Source: Gammaproteobacteria bacterium (GTDB taxonomy: Bacteria > Pseudomonadota > Gammaproteobacteria > SZUA-140). Taken from it: DNA of 64,000 nt. The first letter of the stretch is position 1. Each line of letters starts with the position of its first letter. The notes beneath the pieces were generated by a model that was not told where the DNA came from, searched no databases, and saw only the letters and a program-made list of their open reading frames with translations. The translations under genes were made by a program, and so were the position numbers. This document shows positions 8,380 to 17,663 of the stretch, in pieces. The DNA lies in the NCBI GenBank assembly GCA_016218365.1, contig JACREF010000009.1, positions 62,001 through 126,000 on the forward strand, read 5' to 3'.

Positions 8380-9054
8380 TCAGTTGCCGAGGCGCTCGAC
8401 CAGCCATCGTCCGATGGTTTGAATTTCATCAATACATACACTGTGCCCCATGCCGGGATAGCAGCGCCATTGCGGATGGTAACCGGACTTCTCCAGCGCC
8501 TGCCGCGAGATCTCGGCCATCGGCAGCGGGATGATGTCGTCGCAATCGCCATGTATCATCAGGATCGGGATGGCGGCATTGGCCGGATGGCGTTGTAGCG
8601 GCAGTGTGGCAGCCAGCGGCAGATAGGTCGACAATGCGATGACGCCCCCCAGTGGTGAGGCGTGGCGCAGGCCGACATGCAGCACCATCGCCCCGCCCTG
8701 CGAGAATCCGGCCAGAAATATCCGCTGCGACGGGATGCCACGTTCGATCTCGCGGGCGATCAACTGCTCAATCAGTGACGCAGACGTCTGGATACCTGCC
8801 GCATCCTCGTGGCGCAACATGCCCTCACCGAGGATGTCATACCAGGCGCGCATCACATAGCCATGGTTGATGGTGACCGGACGGCGTGGTGCATGCGGAA
8901 AAATAAAACGCAGGGCCGGTGCGGCCGGCAGGCCCAGTTGCGGGATGATGCCGGAGAAATCATGGCCGTCGGCGCCGAGGCCATGGAGCCAGATGATGGA
9001 GGCCGTGGCCGGATCACCGGTCTGTTTTTCAATCGCGGGTTCGAGTGTGGACAT
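8380..9054 (-). CDS. Carboxylesterase/phospholipase-type alpha/beta hydrolase
   Basis: The 224-residue length fits the small serine esterases of the acyl-protein thioesterase/EstB type. An oxyanion region IIWLHGLGADGHDF lies near residue 20. The nucleophile is in the elbow GFSQGGAM, the acid is in IHGDCDDIIPL and the histidine is in GMGHSV, so the catalytic triad is complete. No signal peptide is present, which points to a cytoplasmic enzyme acting on short-chain acyl esters or lysophospholipids. It converges on the lipoprotein gene with only 14 bases between them. The natural substrate cannot be read from the sequence. Confidence 0.9.
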   Translation of the reverse strand: MSTLEPAIEKQTGDPATASIIWLHGLGADGHDFSGIIPQLGLPAAPALRFIFPHAPRRPVTINHGYVMRAWYDILGEGMLRHEDAAGIQTSASLIEQLIAREIERGIPSQRIFLAGFSQGGAMVLHVGLRHASPLGGVIALSTYLPLAATLPLQRHPANAAIPILMIHGDCDDIIPLPMAEISRQALEKSGYHPQWRCYPGMGHSVCIDEIQTIGRWLVERLGN

Positions 9055-9136
9055 GGCAGGCCTGGGAAGTACCGTTGATGAAGTCTATGCGTTATCATGA
9101 TTGCCTTCGCGTGGACATCATACTGGAAATCGGACG

Positions 9137-9280
9137 ATGCAGCAGCCTGAGACACTGGCCAGATATTTGACCATCATCGTATTGGCATTATTGGTGGCGG
9201 CCTGTGGTCTGAAGGGTGATCTGTATCTGCCTGAGCAGCCTGGCGCAGGTGATCCCAGTGTCGCAGGGGGTCCACAGTAA
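9137..9280 (+). CDS. lptM: LPS translocon maturation chaperone LptM (YifL), small lipoprotein
   Basis: This 47-residue gene is absent from the ORF track. It has a hydrophobic signal segment and a lipobox (VAAC) followed at once by GLKGDLYLP, the diagnostic start of mature LptM. LptM assists disulfide maturation of the LptD-LptE outer-membrane translocon. The stop codon overlaps the lysA start in TAATG, and lptM-lysA is a common gammaproteobacterial pair, which strengthens the call. Confidence 0.9.
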   Translation: MQQPETLARYLTIIVLALLVAACGLKGDLYLPEQPGAGDPSVAGGPQ

Positions 9281-10530
9281 TGGATCATTTTAGTTTCCGG
9301 GACGGCATGCTGTATGCCGAGCAGGTGGCGGTGGCCGAGCTGGCGGAGCGCTATGGCACACCGTTGTACGTCTATTCCCGGGCAACCATTGAGCGTCACT
9401 GGCACGCCTTTGACCAGGCCTTCGGGGCGCGGCCTCATCTGGTGTGTTATGCGGTCAAGGCCAATTCCAATATTGCAGTGCTGAATGTACTGGCACGGCT
9501 GGGTTCAGGGTTCGATATCGTGTCGGGTGGAGAGCTGGAGCGGGTATTGGTGGCAGGGGGTGACCCATCCAAGGTGGTCTTTTCCGGGGTGGGCAAGTCC
9601 GCTGCCGAGATCCGCCGTGCCCTGATGGTGGGTATTGCCTGCTTCAATGTTGAGTCCGAGTCCGAGCTGCAACGCATCAGTGAACTGGCGACCGCGCTGA
9701 ACAAGACTGCGGCCATCTCGCTGCGCGTCAATCCCGATGTCGATGCCCAGACCCACCCCTATATCTCGACCGGTTTGAAGGAGAACAAGTTTGGCATTGG
9801 CATTGATGGTGCGGCCGCGATTTATCGTCAGGCCAGCCGGATGCCGGGCCTGCGCGTGGTCGGGCTTGATTGTCACATTGGCTCACAATTGACGGCGACG
9901 ATGCCTTTTGTAGACGCCGCCGATCGTCTGCTGACCCTTGTCGACACCTTGATGGCCGACGGCATTGAACTGGAGCATATCGATATTGGTGGCGGGCTTG
10001 GCATCCGTTACCGCGACGAACAGCCTCCTGATCCGAAGGAATATCTTGGCGCACTGCTGGGCCGTTTCTCACAGTTCAAGGGACTGCTGATGGTCGAACC
10101 CGGACGTGCGATTGTTGGCAATGCCGGGATACTGGTTACACGGATTGAATATCTAAAGAGCACTGAGGCCAGGCAGTTTGCCATCGTTGATGGGGGTATG
10201 AACGATTTGCTGCGCCCGTCGCTGTATGGCGCATGGCAGGAGATCATCCCGATCCGGCCGCGAACCAACGGCATCAATGCGGTGTATGACATCGTCGGCC
10301 CGGTGTGTGAGACCGGAGATTTTCTCGGCAAGCAGCGCGAGCTGAATGTGCTGGCCGGCGATCTGCTGGCCGTGCGCTCGGCCGGCGCCTATGGCTTCGC
10401 GATGAGCTCCAACTACAATACCCGGCCCCGTGCTGCCGAGGTCATGGTCGACGGCGCCCAGTCCCATCTGGTGCGCCGGCGCGAGGTGTTGGCAGATCTG
10501 TGGTCGGCAGAGCAGATCCTGCCGGGTTAA
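9280..10530 (+). CDS. lysA: Diaminopimelate decarboxylase
   Basis: The 416-residue protein has the fold-III PLP layout: YAVKANSN with the Schiff-base lysine near residue 60, GGGLGIRY for phosphate binding, EPGRAIVGNAG in the barrel and the active-site cysteine region GPVCETGDFLG. It catalyses the last step of lysine biosynthesis, from meso-diaminopimelate to lysine and CO2. It is translationally coupled to lptM. The dapF gene usually found next is absent, and a methyltransferase gene follows two bases after the stop instead. Confidence 0.97.
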   Translation: MDHFSFRDGMLYAEQVAVAELAERYGTPLYVYSRATIERHWHAFDQAFGARPHLVCYAVKANSNIAVLNVLARLGSGFDIVSGGELERVLVAGGDPSKVVFSGVGKSAAEIRRALMVGIACFNVESESELQRISELATALNKTAAISLRVNPDVDAQTHPYISTGLKENKFGIGIDGAAAIYRQASRMPGLRVVGLDCHIGSQLTATMPFVDAADRLLTLVDTLMADGIELEHIDIGGGLGIRYRDEQPPDPKEYLGALLGRFSQFKGLLMVEPGRAIVGNAGILVTRIEYLKSTEARQFAIVDGGMNDLLRPSLYGAWQEIIPIRPRTNGINAVYDIVGPVCETGDFLGKQRELNVLAGDLLAVRSAGAYGFAMSSNYNTRPRAAEVMVDGAQSHLVRRREVLADLWSAEQILPG

Positions 10531-10532
10531 GG

Positions 10533-11201
10533 ATGCAGCGCATCCCTGAGCCCGAGTTGATGTGCGATGAGGCCCAGGCCGCGGCCTATGCCAATGCGGA
10601 TTTCTCCCAGGCGCATGACCAGTTCGTCAGCCTGTTTGGTGAAATCTTTCCCGGTTTGCTTGTCAGTGATCAGGTAATCGACCTGGGTTGTGGTCCGGCA
10701 GATGTGACGGTGCGTTTCGCCAGGGCCTGGCCTGAATGCCGGGTCCTGGGGCTGGAGGGTGCCGAGGTAATGCTGGCTTTGGGGCGGACTAATGTTGCCA
10801 GCGCATCATTGGATACCAGGATACATTTAGATTATTGCCATCTGCCACAATCGATCTGGCCATATGGACACTTTGACGTTGTGATCAGCAACAGCCTGCT
10901 GCATCATCTGGCTGACCCCAACACCCTGTGGCGTACCGTGCGACAATGTGCACGGGTGGGCGCTACGGTGTTTGTCATGGATCTGCTGCGGCCAGCAGGC
11001 TTGCTGCAGGCCAGGCAGCTGGTGGATGACTATGCGCATGATGAGCCGGAGGTCTTGCGCCGCGATTTTTTCAATTCATTGTGCGCGGCCTACACGGCGG
11101 GCGAGGTCGAGCAGCAGCTCGATCAGAGCGGGCTGGCGGGCCTGGGCGTTCGTCAGGTGTCCGATCGTCACCTGCTGGTTTCAGGCAGGATAATCGGCTG
11201 A
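10533..11201 (+). CDS. Class I SAM-dependent methyltransferase
   Basis: I place the start at the ATG giving [10 protein letters not shown], two bases after the lysA stop; the ORF track start lies inside lysA. The 222-residue product shows motif I as [16 protein letters not shown], an acidic motif II ([11 protein letters not shown]) and [13 protein letters not shown] as motif IV, which are typical of UbiE/Methyltransf_11-type enzymes. The substrate is unknown. The tight spacing suggests co-transcription with lptM-lysA in the place where dapF would normally stand. The last 21 bases overlap the convergent trmL gene. Confidence 0.82.
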   Translation: MQRIPEPELMCDEAQAAAYANADFSQAHDQFVSLFGEIFPGLLVSDQVIDLGCGPADVTVRFARAWPECRVLGLEGAEVMLALGRTNVASASLDTRIHLDYCHLPQSIWPYGHFDVVISNSLLHHLADPNTLWRTVRQCARVGATVFVMDLLRPAGLLQARQLVDDYAHDEPEVLRRDFFNSLCAAYTAGEVEQQLDQSGLAGLGVRQVSDRHLLVSGRIIG

Positions 11202-11657
11202 ACCGGCAAAACCCTGCTGGCGCCAGGCCTCGAATAATACAATGGCCACGGTATTGGACAGATTCAGGCTGCGATTATCTGCCGACATCGGGATGCGCAA
11301 CACCTGTGAGTCGGGAGACTGGGTCAGGATCTGCGCCGGCAGTCCGCGTGATTCCGGACCAAACAGCAGCGCATCACCCGGCTGAAAGCGCGCCTCGGCA
11401 TAACAGCGCCGTCCCTTGGTCGAACAGGCGTACAGCTGCCGGGGCCGGGTGGTCTGAAGAAACGAATCCAGCGATGAATGTTCATGGAGATTTGTCAGGT
11501 CATGGTAATCCAGGCCGGCCCGGCGCAGCTGTTTTTCGTCCAGTGAAAAACCCAGCGGATGGATCAGATGGAGCATTGCGCCACTGTTCGCGCACAGGCG
11601 TATAATGTTGCCGGTGTTGGGCGGGATTTCCGGCTCATACAGGACGATGTGAAACAT
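11181..11657 (-). CDS. trmL: tRNA (cytidine/uridine-2'-O-)-methyltransferase TrmL
   Basis: The 158-residue protein is the minimal SPOUT methyltransferase. It opens with [17 protein letters not shown], contains [11 protein letters not shown], and ends with the knot motif [20 protein letters not shown]. TrmL methylates the wobble 2'-OH of tRNA-Leu isoacceptors. It is convergent and slightly overlapping with the methyltransferase gene on its left. Confidence 0.95.
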   Translation of the reverse strand: MFHIVLYEPEIPPNTGNIIRLCANSGAMLHLIHPLGFSLDEKQLRRAGLDYHDLTNLHEHSSLDSFLQTTRPRQLYACSTKGRRCYAEARFQPGDALLFGPESRGLPAQILTQSPDSQVLRIPMSADNRSLNLSNTVAIVLFEAWRQQGFAGSADYPA

Positions 11658-11686
11658 CAGGATAATCCCGGAGGCTGGTTGATTAT

Positions 11687-12664
11687 ATGTCCGTGCCCAT
11701 GAGCAGTGATGACAGGCAGATGCTGGCGACGCGGTTCTGCGGCATGCATCTTGATACCCCGCTGGTGCTGTTATCGGGTTGTGTCGGGTTTGGCGAAGAA
11801 TATACCCGGATCAATGGTTTTTCCAATCGCGATGTCGGTGCGGTCTGTTTAAAGGGCACGACGCTGGCGCCCCGCCTCGGTAATCCGCCGCACCGGGTCT
11901 ATGAGACCCCGATGGGCATGCTGAACGCGATCGGCTTGCAAAACCCCGGTGCCCGGCATGTCGTTGACAGCATCCTGCCGGAGCTGGACTTTACCGAGAC
12001 GCGCTTCATCGCCAATGTCTCGGGTTCAACGGTCGAGGAATATTTTGAGGTGACCCGGATCTTTGATGACTCGCCGATCGATGCCATCGAGATCAACATC
12101 TCGTGCCCGAATGTCAAGGAAGGTGGCGTAGCCTTTGGCAACAACCCCGATATGTCGGCACGGGTGGTCGAGGCCTGCCGCCGTGCCACCGCCAAACCGC
12201 TGATCACCAAGCTGTCGCCGAACCAGACCGATATAGCCGAGAACGCACGGCGCTGCATCGAGGCCGGTACTGACGGCTTTGCGGTGATCAATACGCTGAT
12301 GGGCATGGCGGTGGATATCGAGCAGCGTACGCCGGTCATTGGCAATAACCAGGGCGGTCTGTCTGGCCCGGCGATCAAGCCGATCGCATTATTGAAGGTT
12401 CACCAGGTTTATCAGGTGTGCAAGGCTCATGGCATCCCGATCATCGGCCAGGGTGGCATTGTCACGGCCGAGGATGCCCTGGAGTTCATCATCGCCGGGG
12501 CCAGTGCCGTCGGGATCGGGACGGCCCTGTTCTATGACCCGTTGGTGTGCCCGAAGATCAATGCCGGGATTGTGGATTATCTGCAGCGACATGGGATCAG
12601 CGAGATTTCGCAGCTGGTTGGCAGTCTGCGGCTGAACACCCCGGCACCGCCACGCTGCGATTGA
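11687..12664 (+). CDS. pyrD: Dihydroorotate dehydrogenase, class 1B-like
   Basis: The 325-residue TIM-barrel protein carries [12 protein letters not shown], where a cysteine replaces the serine of the quinone-linked class 2 enzymes. It also has [35 protein letters not shown] and [16 protein letters not shown] for FMN binding. The cysteine and the absence of an N-terminal membrane helix point to class 1B, which normally works with the iron-sulfur flavoprotein PyrK and uses NAD. No pyrK is visible in the window. A second ATG lies at 11699. The step is the oxidation of dihydroorotate in pyrimidine synthesis. Confidence 0.88.
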   Translation: MSVPMSSDDRQMLATRFCGMHLDTPLVLLSGCVGFGEEYTRINGFSNRDVGAVCLKGTTLAPRLGNPPHRVYETPMGMLNAIGLQNPGARHVVDSILPELDFTETRFIANVSGSTVEEYFEVTRIFDDSPIDAIEINISCPNVKEGGVAFGNNPDMSARVVEACRRATAKPLITKLSPNQTDIAENARRCIEAGTDGFAVINTLMGMAVDIEQRTPVIGNNQGGLSGPAIKPIALLKVHQVYQVCKAHGIPIIGQGGIVTAEDALEFIIAGASAVGIGTALFYDPLVCPKINAGIVDYLQRHGISEISQLVGSLRLNTPAPPRCD

Positions 12665-12691
12665 TGGATGCATCGCCCTGCGCAGCGTTGG

Positions 12692-14125
12692 TCATGTCTC
12701 TTCGTCATGATCCGCGTCGTCAGGCCCGATACCCAGCTCCTTGATCTTGCGCGTCAGCGTATTGCGTCCCCAGCCCAGCAGCTTGGCCGCTTCGATGCGC
12801 CGCCCGCCGGTAAACTCCAGCGCCGATGCAATCATCACGCGCTCAAAGGCGGGGAGTGCATATTCGAGCAGCGAGTGTTCATTGCGCACTAGCCGCTGGC
12901 GTATCCATAGCTGCAATGCCTTTTCCCATTCAATTTCATCTTGCGTGGACCGGTTGTCGCTGCGCAATTCCGCCGGCAGCTGGTCGAGGTGCACGATCTG
13001 GCCAGGTGACATCACCATCAGCCAGCGACAGACATTCTCCAGCTGGCGAACATTGCCCGGCCATGAATAGAGATTCATGAAACGTTGCGTGTCATCGTCC
13101 AGTGTCTTGGGTTCCGCATCCAGTTCCCGGGCGGCCTGTTGCATGAAATGGCCAGTTAATAACGGGATGTCCTCGCCGCGCTGCCGCAGGGCCGGGACAT
13201 GGATCCTGATGACGTTCAGGCGATGATACAGGTCTTCACGGAACAGTCCCTGCTGGACTCGTTGTTCCAGATCCTGGTGCGTGGCGGTGATGATGCGCAC
13301 ATCAACGCGTATCTCGGTATGACCACCAACCCGGTAAAAGCTGCCATCGGCCAGTACCCGTAGCAAGCGGGTTTGCAGCTCGACGGGCATGTCACCGATC
13401 TCGTCGAGAAACAGTGTTCCACCATTGGCCTGCTCAAAGCGGCCACGACGCTGACCGTGGGCGCCGGTAAAGGCCCCCTTTTCATGACCAAACAGCTCAG
13501 ACTCAAGCAGATCCTTCGGGATGGCCGCAGTATTGAGTGCGACAAAGGGGAGGTTGGCGCGTGGGCTATGATTATGCAGTGCGCGGGCTACCAGTTCCTT
13601 GCCGGTACCGGACTCGCCGGTGATCAGTACCGTCAGGTGTGAACGCGACAAGCGGCCGATGGCCCGGAATACCTCCTGCATTGCCGGGGCCTTGCCGATG
13701 ATCTCAGTGGCAGCGACGGTCGTGGCTGTCACCGCATTTGGCTGGCGTGTCCCCTGATGCTGACTGATGGCGCGGCGCACCAGGGCCGTGGCGTCATCGA
13801 CATCAAAGGGTTTAGGCAGATATTCAAACGCCCCGCCCTGGTAGGCCGACAAGGCGCTGTCCAGGTCGGAATGTGCAGTCATGACAATGACGGGCAGTGC
13901 CGGATGCTGATGGTGTATACGATCGAGCAGTGCCAGACCACTGATGCCGGGCATGCGGATGTCAGTCAGGATGGCATTGGGTATTTCACTGTCCAGCTGG
14001 CGCAGCGCCTCAGCGGCAGTACTGAAGGTCTGCACCGTGATCTGTTCGGCGCGCAAGGCCTTTTCAAGCACCCAGCGAATCGCCTTGTCATCATCGATGA
14101 CCCAGACCTGTGCCGTTTCATTCAT
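12692..14125 (-). CDS. ntrC: Nitrogen regulation response regulator NtrC (GlnG)
   Basis: The start at 14125 gives [13 protein letters not shown] and 477 residues; the ORF track extends upstream into ntrB. The domains are a receiver (about 1-120, with the phosphoacceptor aspartate in ILTDIRMPG), a sigma-54-activating AAA+ domain (Walker A GESGTGKE and the sigma-54 contact loop GAFTGA), and a C-terminal Fis-type helix-turn-helix ([18 protein letters not shown]). Phosphorylated NtrC drives glnA transcription from distant sites when nitrogen is limiting. The first bases overlap the end of ntrB. NtrC-type sites upstream of ntrB and glnA match its likely targets. Confidence 0.96.
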   Translation of the reverse strand: MNETAQVWVIDDDKAIRWVLEKALRAEQITVQTFSTAAEALRQLDSEIPNAILTDIRMPGISGLALLDRIHHQHPALPVIVMTAHSDLDSALSAYQGGAFEYLPKPFDVDDATALVRRAISQHQGTRQPNAVTATTVAATEIIGKAPAMQEVFRAIGRLSRSHLTVLITGESGTGKELVARALHNHSPRANLPFVALNTAAIPKDLLESELFGHEKGAFTGAHGQRRGRFEQANGGTLFLDEIGDMPVELQTRLLRVLADGSFYRVGGHTEIRVDVRIITATHQDLEQRVQQGLFREDLYHRLNVIRIHVPALRQRGEDIPLLTGHFMQQAARELDAEPKTLDDDTQRFMNLYSWPGNVRQLENVCRWLMVMSPGQIVHLDQLPAELRSDNRSTQDEIEWEKALQLWIRQRLVRNEHSLLEYALPAFERVMIASALEFTGGRRIEAAKLLGWGRNTLTRKIKELGIGPDDADHDEET

Positions 14126-15188
14126 GCGGGTTCTCCAGAGGTAAGAAGATCGTGAAGATGGTTTCACCAGGGCGGCTGCTGCACTCGATCAGGCCGCCAT
14201 GCTGGTTGACCAGGGCTTGTGCGATCGGCAGGCCAAGACCGGTACCTTCGGGGCGATCTGTCACCATCGGGTAAAAGATTTCCTCCATCCGTTCAGCCGG
14301 TATCCCGCGGCCGTTATCGATGATATCGATACGGATCACCAGGCGATGGCGATGCTGGCCCAGGGTAATCTGGCGCTGGGTGCGACTGCGGATCAGTATC
14401 CGGCCCCGGTCTTCGATGGCCTCAATGGCGTTGCGCACCACATTAAGTACCGCCTGGATCAGTTGATCACGATCGGCCTGGACATCGGGGATGCTCGGGT
14501 CATAATCACGCTCGACAGCAATGCGCTCCCTGCATTCGGCGGCAGCCAGTGATCGCACATGTTCCAGTACAGTATGAATATTGATGAGGGTCTTCTTCGG
14601 CGGGGTTTCCGGCCCCAGCATACGGTTGACCAGGTTTTTCAGGCGGTCGGCCTCGCCGATGATGATCCGGGTATATTCGCGCAATGATTCATCCGGCAGC
14701 TCCCGTTCCAGCAGTTGCGCCGCGCCGCGCAGGCCGCCCAGCGGATTCTTGATCTCATGGGCCAGGCCACGGATCAACAGCTTGGCCGTGTGATTTTGTG
14801 CCAGCAGATTTTCTTCGCGGGCGATACGCAGATGGCGGTCCACCTGTTGCAGCTCCAGGATCAGTGAACGATCCTGCTGGTCGATGACTGGCGTGACCGT
14901 GCAGTCGACGGTGATGAAGCGGCCGCCGACGAATTGCAGACGCATTTCACGCTCGGTGTACGGGCGGCCCGAGGCTATTGATTGCTGCAGCTTTGTGGAA
15001 AATTCATACATACCGGGCATCAGCTGGCTGAGCGGCTGGGAGAGGATCTGGCGTGCACTGGCCGCGAACAGGATCTCGGCGGCCGGGTTCAGATAACGCA
15101 GACACAGTGCCTGGTCCAGCACGACAATGCTGGTGTTCAGGTTGCCAAGCAGGCGAGCGGCATCAGGTTGTTGAGTTTCGCTAGACAC
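14118..15188 (-). CDS. ntrB: Nitrogen regulation sensor kinase NtrB (GlnL)
   Basis: The 356-residue protein starts at a GTG preceded by a good AAAGG ribosome site. It has a PAS domain (about 10-120), a HisKA phosphoacceptor helix with LAHEIKNPLGG, and a C-terminal ATPase domain with DNGRGIP and GTGLGL boxes. There is no transmembrane helix, as expected for the soluble kinase that takes its nitrogen signal from PII protein. It overlaps ntrC by eight bases. It is separated from the DUF4124 gene by a terminator, and a near-perfect NtrC site lies about 145 bases upstream, so the pair is probably autoregulated. Confidence 0.95.
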   Translation of the reverse strand: MSSETQQPDAARLLGNLNTSIVVLDQALCLRYLNPAAEILFAASARQILSQPLSQLMPGMYEFSTKLQQSIASGRPYTEREMRLQFVGGRFITVDCTVTPVIDQQDRSLILELQQVDRHLRIAREENLLAQNHTAKLLIRGLAHEIKNPLGGLRGAAQLLERELPDESLREYTRIIIGEADRLKNLVNRMLGPETPPKKTLINIHTVLEHVRSLAAAECRERIAVERDYDPSIPDVQADRDQLIQAVLNVVRNAIEAIEDRGRILIRSRTQRQITLGQHRHRLVIRIDIIDNGRGIPAERMEEIFYPMVTDRPEGTGLGLPIAQALVNQHGGLIECSSRPGETIFTIFLPLENPHE

Positions 15189-15331
15189 AGTTACCTTTCT
15201 GCAAGAAGCAGTCCATGATTGCGCCCGATAAATTAACCATTCTAAATCATAATATTAACAATGCATGACAAGGATCGGCCCCTTGGCGGGGCGACATGGC
15301 TATGGAGTGACGTCTGTTTTCAGTGCATCAA

Positions 15332-15348
15332 TGCACTAATATAGTGCA
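15332..15348. promoter_or_regulatory. NtrC-type operator upstream of ntrBC
   Basis: TGCACTAATATAGTGCA fits the NtrC consensus GCACYAWWWTRGTGC at every defined position. It sits within a longer perfect inverted repeat of 12 bp per arm (15326-15337 and 15343-15354), about 145 bases before the ntrB start. This suggests NtrC autoregulation. Confidence 0.8.
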
Positions 15349-15408
15349 TTGATGGCTGGATGCAAGATAACGATTAACGCTATTTTTCAAGCGGATAAAC
15401 CCGGCTTG

Positions 15409-15435
15409 AAAAATGGCGGCGCATCCTTGCGCCGC
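15409..15435 (-). terminator. Intrinsic terminator of the DUF4124 gene
   Basis: On the minus strand GCGGCGC and GCGCCGC form a 7-bp stem with a six-base loop, followed by CATTTTT. The flanking arms ATTTTTCAAGC and GCTTGAAAAAT (15382-15392, 15404-15414) make a second, overlapping inverted repeat. A third small hairpin (GGCTGTT/AACAGCC) lies between this and the stop codon at 15461. Confidence 0.7.
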
Positions 15436-15460
15436 ACACCGGCTGTTTTTCAACAGCCTG

Positions 15461-16000
15461 TTAACGTTTAACGGTATGCTGTTTCAGGTGGAAGGTGATG
15501 GTCGGAGAAGCCATGACGGTCTTGTTGCGCGGGTCGAGGATCAGTGCCCGCAGCAGATGGGTGCCGCGGTCGACCTGGTTCAGCATAAGGAGGCCATCAT
15601 TGTCGGTGGCTTGTTGTTCACCATCCAGCTCCAGGACACGGCGGTGGCCGGGCTGCAGCGCCGGGATGATCGACAGCGCCACAGTGACGGCGCCTGCATC
15701 ATCCCACAGCGTTGCATCATTGGCCGGTTGGATAATCGTCAGTTGGGTGTAACTGACCGGAGCGGCTGCTTCGGCTGGAGGCGGTGAGTCCGTGTCACGG
15801 GTGTTGTCGCCCGCGGCAGTGGGCGATGCGTAGGTCTGCGGCACCGGGACCGGGATCTCCGTGGCCTCGGCTTGCGGTCGATCTGAAAACACCACCGTGC
15901 CGTCAGCACGTTTCCAGGTATATATTTCAGCCGACGCGGTCTGGCACGACATGATCAGCAGCATGATGCCTGGCAGGTATCGGGTATAAAGGGTAGTCAT
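15461..16000 (-). CDS. DUF4124-domain exported protein
   Basis: I take the start at the ATG giving MTTLYTRYLPG, because upstream residues in the ORF overlap the glnA terminator. The 179-residue product has a signal peptide ending near TASAE, then IYTWKRADGTVVFSDRP, the DUF4124 signature. A Pro/Ala/Thr-rich linker follows, and then a beta-rich C-terminal half with LELDGEQ and TIIQPAND. It is periplasmic by prediction and its function is unknown. It stands between glnA and ntrB, an arrangement common in gammaproteobacteria. Confidence 0.85.
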   Translation of the reverse strand: MTTLYTRYLPGIMLLIMSCQTASAEIYTWKRADGTVVFSDRPQAEATEIPVPVPQTYASPTAAGDNTRDTDSPPPAEAAAPVSYTQLTIIQPANDATLWDDAGAVTVALSIIPALQPGHRRVLELDGEQQATDNDGLLMLNQVDRGTHLLRALILDPRNKTVMASPTITFHLKQHTVKR

Positions 16001-16034
16001 CGTTGTTTTGTAGCGCGGATGCGGGTGGTTTGTC

Positions 16035-16063
16035 AAAAAAAAGCCCCGCATTGCGGGGCTTTT
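16035..16063 (-). terminator. Intrinsic terminator of glnA
   Basis: GCCCCGC and GCGGGGC pair around a short loop. On the minus strand the stem is followed by eight U residues (seen as an A run at 16035-16042). It lies 35 bases after the glnA stop. Confidence 0.93.
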
Positions 16064-16097
16064 GATGCAGAGTTTATTACTGCGTTCGACAGGTCGA

Positions 16098-17507
16098 TTA
16101 CAGGCTGTAATACATGTCGAATTCGACCGGGTGCGTCGTCATGTTCAACTGATAGACATCCTGCATCTTCAGCTTGATGAAGGCATCGATCATATCGTTG
16201 GTGAACACGCCGCCCGCGGTCAGGAACTTGCGGTCCTTGTCGAGTTCGGCCAGCGCCATTTCCAGCGAGTTGCACACCGTCGGGATGCTCTTGGCCTCTT
16301 CCGGTGGCAGGTCGTACAGATCCTTGTCCATGGCATCGCCAGGGTGGATCTTGTTCTGGATGCCGTCCAGGCCTGCCATCATCATCGCCGAGAAGGCGAG
16401 GTATGGGTTGGCGGTGGAGTCCGGGAAACGCACCTCGATGCGGCGGCCCTTCGGATTGGCGACGAACGGGATGCGGACCGAGGCTGAACGGTTGCGGGCC
16501 GAATAGGCCAGCATCACCGGGGCCTCGAAGCCCGGCACCAGACGCTTGTAACTGTTGGTGCTCGGGTTGGTGAAGGCGTTCAGCGCCTTGGCGTGCTTGA
16601 AGATACCGCCGATGTAATACAGCGCGATGTCAGACAGGCCGCCGTATTTGTTGCCGGTGAACAGGTTGACGCCGTCTTTGGCCAAGGACTGGTGGACGTG
16701 CATGCCGCTGCCGTTGTCGCCGACCAGCGGCTTCGGCATAAAGGTCACGGTCTTGCCGTAGGCATGGGCAACGTTCTGGATCACGTATTTCAGGATCTGT
16801 ACCTCGTCGGCCTTTTTGACCAGCGTGCCGAAGCCGACGCCGATCTCGCACTGCCCGGCGGTGGCCACTTCATGGTGGTGCACCTCGACGCGCAGGCCCA
16901 TCTCTTCCAGCGCCAGACACATCGCCGCGCGCAGGTCATGCAGCGCATCGACCGGCGGCACCGGGAAATAACCGCCCTTGACGCCGGGGCGGTGACCGAT
17001 GTTGCCGTCTTCGAATACGCGTTCCGAGTTCCACGAGGCCTCTTCAGAGTCCACCTTGTAGAACGAGCCGTTCATGCTGATGTTCCAGCGCACGTCATCA
17101 AGGACGAAGAACTCGTTTTCCGGGCCGAAATAGGCGGTGTCGGCGATGCCGGTGGATTTCAGATAGGCCTCGGCACGGCGGGCGACCGAGCGTGGATCAC
17201 GCTCATAACCCTGCATGGTGTTTGGTTCCAGGATATCACAGCGGATGTTGACGCAGCTTTCATCGAAAAACGGGTCGAGGACGGCGGTTGATGCATCCGG
17301 CATCAGCACCATGTCAGATTCATCAATACCTTTCCAGCCGGCAATTGATGAGCCGTCGAACATCTTGCCACTCTGGAAGAAAGTATCATCGACATCGCGG
17401 GCCGGGATCGTGACGTGCTGTTCCTTGCCCTTGGTGTCGGTAAAACGCAGGTCAGCGAACTTGATCTCGTTGTCCTTGATTAACTTCATTACATCTTTGG
17501 CAGACAT
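16098..17507 (-). CDS. glnA: Glutamine synthetase type I
   Basis: The start at 17507 follows GGAGG by six bases and gives [14 protein letters not shown] and 469 residues, the standard GS-I length; the longer ORF start has no ribosome site. Signature segments are FDGSSIAGW, the ATP loop around [14 protein letters not shown], and the adenylylation region [14 protein letters not shown] with its tyrosine, so control by GlnE is likely. The enzyme makes glutamine from glutamate, ammonia and ATP in the cytoplasm as a dodecamer. A sigma-54-type promoter and an NtrC-like site lie upstream, and a strong terminator lies downstream. Confidence 0.98.
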   Translation of the reverse strand: MSAKDVMKLIKDNEIKFADLRFTDTKGKEQHVTIPARDVDDTFFQSGKMFDGSSIAGWKGIDESDMVLMPDASTAVLDPFFDESCVNIRCDILEPNTMQGYERDPRSVARRAEAYLKSTGIADTAYFGPENEFFVLDDVRWNISMNGSFYKVDSEEASWNSERVFEDGNIGHRPGVKGGYFPVPPVDALHDLRAAMCLALEEMGLRVEVHHHEVATAGQCEIGVGFGTLVKKADEVQILKYVIQNVAHAYGKTVTFMPKPLVGDNGSGMHVHQSLAKDGVNLFTGNKYGGLSDIALYYIGGIFKHAKALNAFTNPSTNSYKRLVPGFEAPVMLAYSARNRSASVRIPFVANPKGRRIEVRFPDSTANPYLAFSAMMMAGLDGIQNKIHPGDAMDKDLYDLPPEEAKSIPTVCNSLEMALAELDKDRKFLTAGGVFTNDMIDAFIKLKMQDVYQLNMTTHPVEFDMYYSL

Positions 17508-17556
17508 GGTCATCCTCCGAACGCCGTTATTTTTAGAAACTCGAGTGCCTTGGGAG

Positions 17557-17572
17557 TGCACCTTCTGTGCCA
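17557..17572 (-). promoter_or_regulatory. Sigma-54 (-24/-12) promoter of glnA
   Basis: The minus strand reads TGGCACAGAAGGTGCA. GG and GC are separated by exactly 10 bases, and the TGGCAC and TGCA blocks match the RpoN consensus with one mismatch. The predicted start near 17546 leaves a leader of about 39 bases that includes the glnA ribosome site. Confidence 0.75.
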
Positions 17573-17635
17573 GCTGCTATTTATTGGTAAAACAGAAGCT
17601 TGCGCGGTAGCTGGCCCGCTGATCGGTCATCAATG

Positions 17636-17650
17636 GCACTGCCATGGTGC
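17636..17650. promoter_or_regulatory. NtrC-like upstream activator site of glnA
   Basis: On the minus strand GCACCATGGCAGTGC keeps the GCAC and GTGC arms and the 7-base spacing of the NtrC consensus, but its centre is less AT-rich. It lies about 97 bases upstream of the predicted glnA start. It abuts a second inverted repeat, GGTGCG/CGCACC, at 17646-17660. Confidence 0.55.
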
Positions 17651-17663
17651 GTGACGCACCCTT

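Noticed and set aside
15200-15215. TGGACTGCTTCTTGCA on the minus strand as a sigma-54 promoter for ntrB
   Set aside because: Its GG-GC spacing is right, but the start would fall at the ntrB GTG, downstream of the good ribosome site, so it is unlikely to be used.
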